DNA from: Bacillota bacterium
GTDB lineage: Bacteria; Bacillota; Sulfobacillia; RBS10-35; JAJYVN01
Assembly: GCA_021791815.1 (NCBI GenBank)
Contig: JAJYVV010000016.1
Location: 1 to 40,820, forward strand
Direction of reading: 5' to 3'
Length of the DNA stretch: 40,820 nt
The notes below the pieces were generated by a model. That model worked only from the letters and a program-made list of their open reading frames with translations, did no database searches and was not told the origin of the DNA. A program made the position numbers and the translations under genes. Shown here one piece after another: positions 37,426-40,820 of the stretch (position 1 is the stretch's first letter; each line of letters starts with the position of its first letter).

Positions 37426-37589
37426 CGCAAGGACCCGCGCCTGCCGGGCGGACACAACGGCCGGCGGGCGCCCAGCGCGTCCAGGGTGGCGCTCTTTTCC
37501 TGCTCCGACGGTGCCGGCTCGGACCGATCACCCACGGCGCTCCACGGTATCACCGCCCTGGTGTACGGCGGTGCACGAGGCGCCGACGG

Positions 37590-38276
37590 ATGTTGCACAT
37601 CGGGATCATCGTCGGGAGCACGCGACCCGGGCGGAACGGGCTGCAGGTCGGCCAGTGGGTGCACCGCGAGGCCGGCCGCCGCCAGGACGCGGAGTACGAG
37701 CTGGTGGACGTCGCCGACTTCCACCTCCCGCTGCTGGACGAACCCATCCCTCCCTCCAAGGGCCAATACACGAAGGAGTCCCCCATGCCGGCGCGGCCCT
37801 CCAGCTCCAGCACCACGTGGCATGACATGCGCGGCCCGCGGATCTAGTGTCCCATCGGATCCGGAGCCCCATATCTGGTGGTTACCACGCGTATTTCAGG
37901 GAAGGACACGAAGGCCTGGGCCCAGAAGCTCGCCTCGTTCGACGGGTTCGTGTTCATCGCCGCCGAATACAACCACGGCCCCGGGGCGGCCCTGAAGAAC
38001 GCCATCGACTTCGTCTACCGGAAGTGGAACAACAAGGCGGCCGGCTTCGTGAGCTATGGCAGCGCCGGAGGGGTGCGCGCCGTCGAACACCTCCGCGGCG
38101 TGATGGCCGAGATCCAGGTGGCGGACGTCCGGGCCCAGGTCACGTTCTCCCTCTTTCAGGACTTCGAGAACTTCCACGTCCTGAGGCCGACCGAGCGCCA
38201 CGAGGCCGCGCTGAAGACGATGCTGGACCAGCTGGTGGTCTGGAGCGGCGCCCTGAAGCCGTTGCGGCAGGTCTGA
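37590..38276 (+). pseudogene. NADPH-dependent FMN reductase, split by an insertion
   Basis: A flavodoxin-fold NAD(P)H-dependent quinone/FMN reductase. The N-terminal part (MLHIGIIVGSTRPGRNG, the FMN phosphate loop, to LDEPIPPSKGQYTKE) stops at TAG 37845 after unrelated sequence. The C-terminal part continues in the same phase from about 37906 (TKAWAQKLASFDGFVFIAAE, EYNHGPGAALKNAIDF, GFVSYGSAGG). Related proteins run directly from GQYT..  to ..TKxW, so about 129 nt have been inserted. The second half has its own possible start (GTG 37878) but lacks the FMN phosphate loop. ATG 37590 has only a weak GAGG. Inactive unless both halves are made and reassociate. Confidence 0.8.
37768..37914 (+). repeat. 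9-bp direct repeats flanking a 129-nt insertion
   Basis: ACACGAAGG occurs at 37768-37776 and 37906-37914; the 138-nt period equals 46 codons, so removing one copy and the intervening DNA restores the reductase frame. This resembles a target-site duplication. A caveat is that relatives encode a TxxHTK segment, so the repeat may be partly ancestral. No clear terminal inverted repeats are seen. Confidence 0.55.
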
Positions 38277-38397
38277 CGCCGGGCAGCAGGCGGCAGGGGG
38301 GCCCGCCTTCCCGCCGGAAGCCCCCCTGCGCCCGGCTCCGGAGGCCTGCGGTTCGGCCGACGCACGCAGCCGGGCGGCGGAAAGGGGAGCCGCGCGC

Positions 38398-38799
38398 ATG
38401 GACATCCGGCGCAGCGGGACGACGGCCTCCACGACGGGATCGCCCGAATACTTCACGGGCCAGGCGCGCCTCGAGACGTTGTTCGAGGCCGCCGCCCCCG
38501 CGCGGGCGGCCGGCGTCCGCGTCACCTTCGAGCCCGGGGCGCGGACGGCGTGGCATACGCACCCGCTGGGCCAGACGCTCCTCGTGACCGCGGGCTCCGG
38601 CCGGGCGCAGCGGTGGGGAGGGCCGGTCGAGGCGATCCGGCCGGGCGACGTGGTCCGTTTCGGCCCCGGCGAGAAGCACTGGCACGGCGCCGCCCCGGAC
38701 GCCCGCATGACGCACATCGCGATTCACGAGGGCCTGGACGGCCGCGTCGTGGAGTGGCTGGAGCCGGTGAGCGAGCAGCAGTATCACGGATCTGCGTGA
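38398..38799 (+). CDS. Mn-dependent cupin, hydroxynitrile-lyase-like
   Basis: A 133-residue single-domain cupin. The metal ligands His53, His55, Gln59 (WHTHPLGQT) and His94 (EKHWHG) match in spacing and number those of the cupin hydroxynitrile lyases of Acidobacteria as I remember them, and the pattern [15 protein letters not shown] ... HWHGA ... MTHIAI ... VVEWLEPVS is typical of that group. Many relatives are annotated only as cupins linked to carboxymuconolactone decarboxylase, so the physiological reaction is open. ATG 38398 has AAGGGGAG upstream. It is convergent with the GNAT gene, with 9 nt between stops. Confidence 0.88.
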   Translation: MDIRRSGTTASTTGSPEYFTGQARLETLFEAAAPARAAGVRVTFEPGARTAWHTHPLGQTLLVTAGSGRAQRWGGPVEAIRPGDVVRFGPGEKHWHGAAPDARMTHIAIHEGLDGRVVEWLEPVSEQQYHGSA

Positions 38800-38808
38800 G
38801 CGCCGCCG

Positions 38809-40017
38809 TCACACGTGGTCCAGCGGGGCGAGATGGAACCGGAGCGGCCACGAGCCGCCGGGCGCCCCCGGCGCGACCTCCGGAGCCCCCGGGACGCGCT
38901 CCGGCCCAAAGAGCCACCGGGTGAACGCGCCGTAGGCCAGCCGGTGCGCCCGGCCAGCGCCGCCGCCGAGCCGCAGGGTCACGCCCGCCGCGTCCTCCCC
39001 CTCCACCACGGGGGTGGCCAGGCCCAGAGACCGCAGCAGCGCTCCCGGACGGACGGCCCGCAGCATGCCCTGGTACGAGCGCCGGTGCGGCAGCCCGAGG
39101 GCCAGGAGAAGGTCCGCGAGCCCGCCGGGGGCGTCGGGCGCGGTCACGTGCAGCACCCGGTTGGCGCTGGCGGGACCGCGGGCGGAGGCGGAGGCGCCGG
39201 GCTCGTCGTGGGCCCGCCACCACGCCCCGAGGATCGTGGCGACGGCCTCCGCCGGACCCGCGTGGTCCAGGACGCGGTCGTGCCCGGACTCTTCCCGGCT
39301 CCGCTCGAAGACCGCGTACCCCTCGGCCGCGCCGTCCCGCCGGGCCGTCCAGAGCTCGACCCCCTCCCGGTCCAGGCGCACGGCCGTCAGGGCTTCCCCG
39401 CGGGCGGCGCCCACGGCCTCGCCCGCCTGCAGGCGCACCACCGTGCCGACGTCGCCGCCCGGCACGCAGCGGAGCCCCAGAGCCCCCGCGGCCAGGAGCG
39501 CCGCGTGGCTTTCGTCCAGTTCGAATTCGTACTTCGAGCCCGCCGTCTCCCAGCCCATCCTGCGGTAGAAGGCGGGGATGCCGGTACCCAGCCAGCCGGC
39601 GTCGCACCCCAGGGCCCGCATGCGTTCCATGGCATCGCCCAGAACGGCGTGCCCGAGGCCCTGCCGGCGGTGGTCCGGGTGGGTCGCGACCGTGGCGAGG
39701 CATCCCACCGGCAGCGTGACGGGCCCAATGGGCCCGACCGCGCGCACCGGGAGGGGAAGGACGGCGGCGAGGGCCACCACCCGTGCGCCGGCGCGCACGA
39801 CGCGCACGTTTTCCCGGTTCGCCTCGGTGAAGAGCTCCGGGTGCCGGGCAGCCACCTCCGGGGGCCGCCCCCGCGAGTGGTAGAAGACGAGGTCGGCGAG
39901 CTCCTGGGCCCGCCCGAGTTCGTGCGGGCGGCACGCCCGGGGCCCGTCGAACGCCAACGGCGGCACCTCCCGCCACCCGGGTCCCGCGGGGCGTCCGGGC
40001 CGCTCCGGCGCGGGCAT
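38809..40017 (-). CDS. Eis-like GNAT family N-acetyltransferase
   Basis: About 402 residues. The N-terminal GNAT domain has the acetyl-CoA site GCLATVATHPDHRRQGLGHAVL, followed by FYRRMGWE; a second degenerate GNAT half and an SCP2-like C-terminal domain ending SWPLRFHLAPLDHV complete the Eis architecture. Members acetylate amines such as aminoglycosides or protein lysines; the substrate here is unknown. ATG 40017 has GAGGG directly against it; a TTG at 39957 has GGGAGG 9-10 nt upstream, so the true start may be 20 codons later. The 5' end lies where a formamidase gene has lost its 3' end. Confidence 0.85.
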   Translation of the reverse strand: MPAPERPGRPAGPGWREVPPLAFDGPRACRPHELGRAQELADLVFYHSRGRPPEVAARHPELFTEANRENVRVVRAGARVVALAAVLPLPVRAVGPIGPVTLPVGCLATVATHPDHRRQGLGHAVLGDAMERMRALGCDAGWLGTGIPAFYRRMGWETAGSKYEFELDESHAALLAAGALGLRCVPGGDVGTVVRLQAGEAVGAARGEALTAVRLDREGVELWTARRDGAAEGYAVFERSREESGHDRVLDHAGPAEAVATILGAWWRAHDEPGASASARGPASANRVLHVTAPDAPGGLADLLLALGLPHRRSYQGMLRAVRPGALLRSLGLATPVVEGEDAAGVTLRLGGGAGRAHRLAYGAFTRWLFGPERVPGAPEVAPGAPGGSWPLRFHLAPLDHV

Positions 40018-40064
40018 CCCTCGCAGGGTCCCCGCCGGAGTGTAGCTGGAGCGCGGGCACCGGG

Positions 40065-40808
40065 AAAGATCTCCGTCGGCAGGGCCACCGTGCAGCAGAA
40101 GTTCGGGATGTCCACGATGCCGCTGACCCGCCCCTCCACCGGCGCGCACGAGAGCAGCATGTAGGCCTGCTCGGGCGTGTATCCGAAGCGCTTCAGGTAC
40201 TCGATGGCGTTGAGGCAGGCCCGGCGGTAGGAGACGTGGGCGTCCAGGTAGTGCTGGCGCCCGTCGTCGTCGACGGAGATGCCCTCGAACACCAGATACT
40301 CCGAATACCGGGGCTCGACCCGGCCCGGCTTGAAGATCGGATTCAGGACCGCGTAGCGGGCCATGCCCCCCTTGATGAGGTCGACGTGCAGGTCGATCCA
40401 GCCGGCCATCTCGATGGTGCCGCAGAAGGAGATCTCTCCGTCGCCCTGGGCGAAGTGCAGGTCGCCCATCGAGAGGTTGGCGCCGGGCACATAGACCGGG
40501 AAGTACACGCGGCTGCCGCGCGACAGGTTCTTGATGTCGCAGTTGCCTCCGTGCTCCCGCGGGGGGATGGTGCGGGCCCCCTCGGCGGCGATGCGGTCGA
40601 AGGCCGCGCCGGGACGGACGCCGCCGAGGACCGCGTTCTGCGCGGTGGGCAGGATGGCGAGCGGCGGGACGCGCGTGGGGTTCGTGGCCACGAGGTAACT
40701 GCTCAGGACCCCCCTGGCGGAGCGGGCAAAGAAATCGCTGGACAGGGGGTGCGGTCCATGGTAGGGTCGCCCTACCCGGGTGCCTCTGGGTGGGGAGGCC
40801 CGCCACAT
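40065..40808 (-). pseudogene. Formamidase/acetamidase (FmdA/AmdA) fragment
   Basis: The region from about 40694 (VATNPTRVPPLA) to 40065 (LPTEIF) is strongly similar to the central and C-terminal part of formamidase/acetamidase, which hydrolyses short amides to ammonia and acid: REHGGNCDIKNL, GSRVYFPVYVPGANLSMGD, LHFAQGDGEISFCG, PRYSEYLVFEG, YRRACLNAIEYL. Family members have about 400 residues with some 170 more N-terminal residues; here the sequence before 40694 is unrelated up to an ATG at 40808. The 3' end is also abnormal: after PTEIF the frame runs without stop into the GNAT gene. Both ends are therefore broken. A hairpin GGTAGGG/CCCTACC (40760-40776) lies in the unrelated 5' part. Confidence 0.75.
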
Positions 40809-40820
40809 GGCAGCCGCACG

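Overview
The window comes from a very GC-rich (roughly 70 % by eye) Gram-positive-type bacterium. Three observations point to a deep-branching Firmicutes lineage: the order tig-clpP-clpX-lonB-(lonA), an IspH with the [10 protein letters not shown]-terminus, and strong GGGAGG-type ribosome binding sites. A full 14-subunit respiratory complex I and what looks like a cyclohexanecarboxyl-CoA locus suggest an aerobic, possibly thermoacidophilic group such as the Sulfobacillus/Thermaerobacter relatives. That placement is inference.

Layout. 1-8264: the 5' part of lonA, then a minus-strand cassette (MaoC dehydratase, acyl-CoA dehydrogenase, a one-ORF fusion of an EPSP-synthase-like domain with an acyl-CoA ligase, second MaoC dehydratase) and a divergent FabL-like enoyl reductase. 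8265-13768: proteostasis genes lonB, clpX, clpP, tig. 13910-27938: complete nuoABCDEFGHIJKLMN on the minus strand, with a Rex-type operator upstream at 28002-28023. 28341-28515: tRNA-Gly(GCC) and tRNA-Leu(UAG). 28626-32072: MFS transporter, ispH, NAD-dependent epimerase. 32379-33170: CBM9-like secreted lipoprotein. 33675-35205: small unknown genes and a decayed serine recombinase, probably a mobile-element remnant. 35341-37108: secreted glutamic (G1) peptidase and a small lipoprotein, in DNA of visibly lower GC. 37590-40808: NADPH-dependent FMN reductase broken by a short insertion, Mn-cupin of the hydroxynitrile-lyase type, Eis-like GNAT acetyltransferase, and a formamidase fragment.

The most interesting region is 1971-8264. 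The EPSP-synthase-like domain has lost PEP-binding residues and is fused to a cyclohexanecarboxylate-CoA-ligase-like domain. It sits with two MaoC dehydratases, an acyl-CoA dehydrogenase and a YX6K enoyl reductase. Together these could convert shikimate to cyclohexanecarboxyl-CoA, the primer of omega-cyclohexyl fatty acids. The cassette lies between lonB and lonA, which are usually adjacent. Complex I is also notable: NuoL has Ala where the key TM5 Glu is expected, NuoK has Asp for the second conserved Glu, and nuoL appears to start at ATT.
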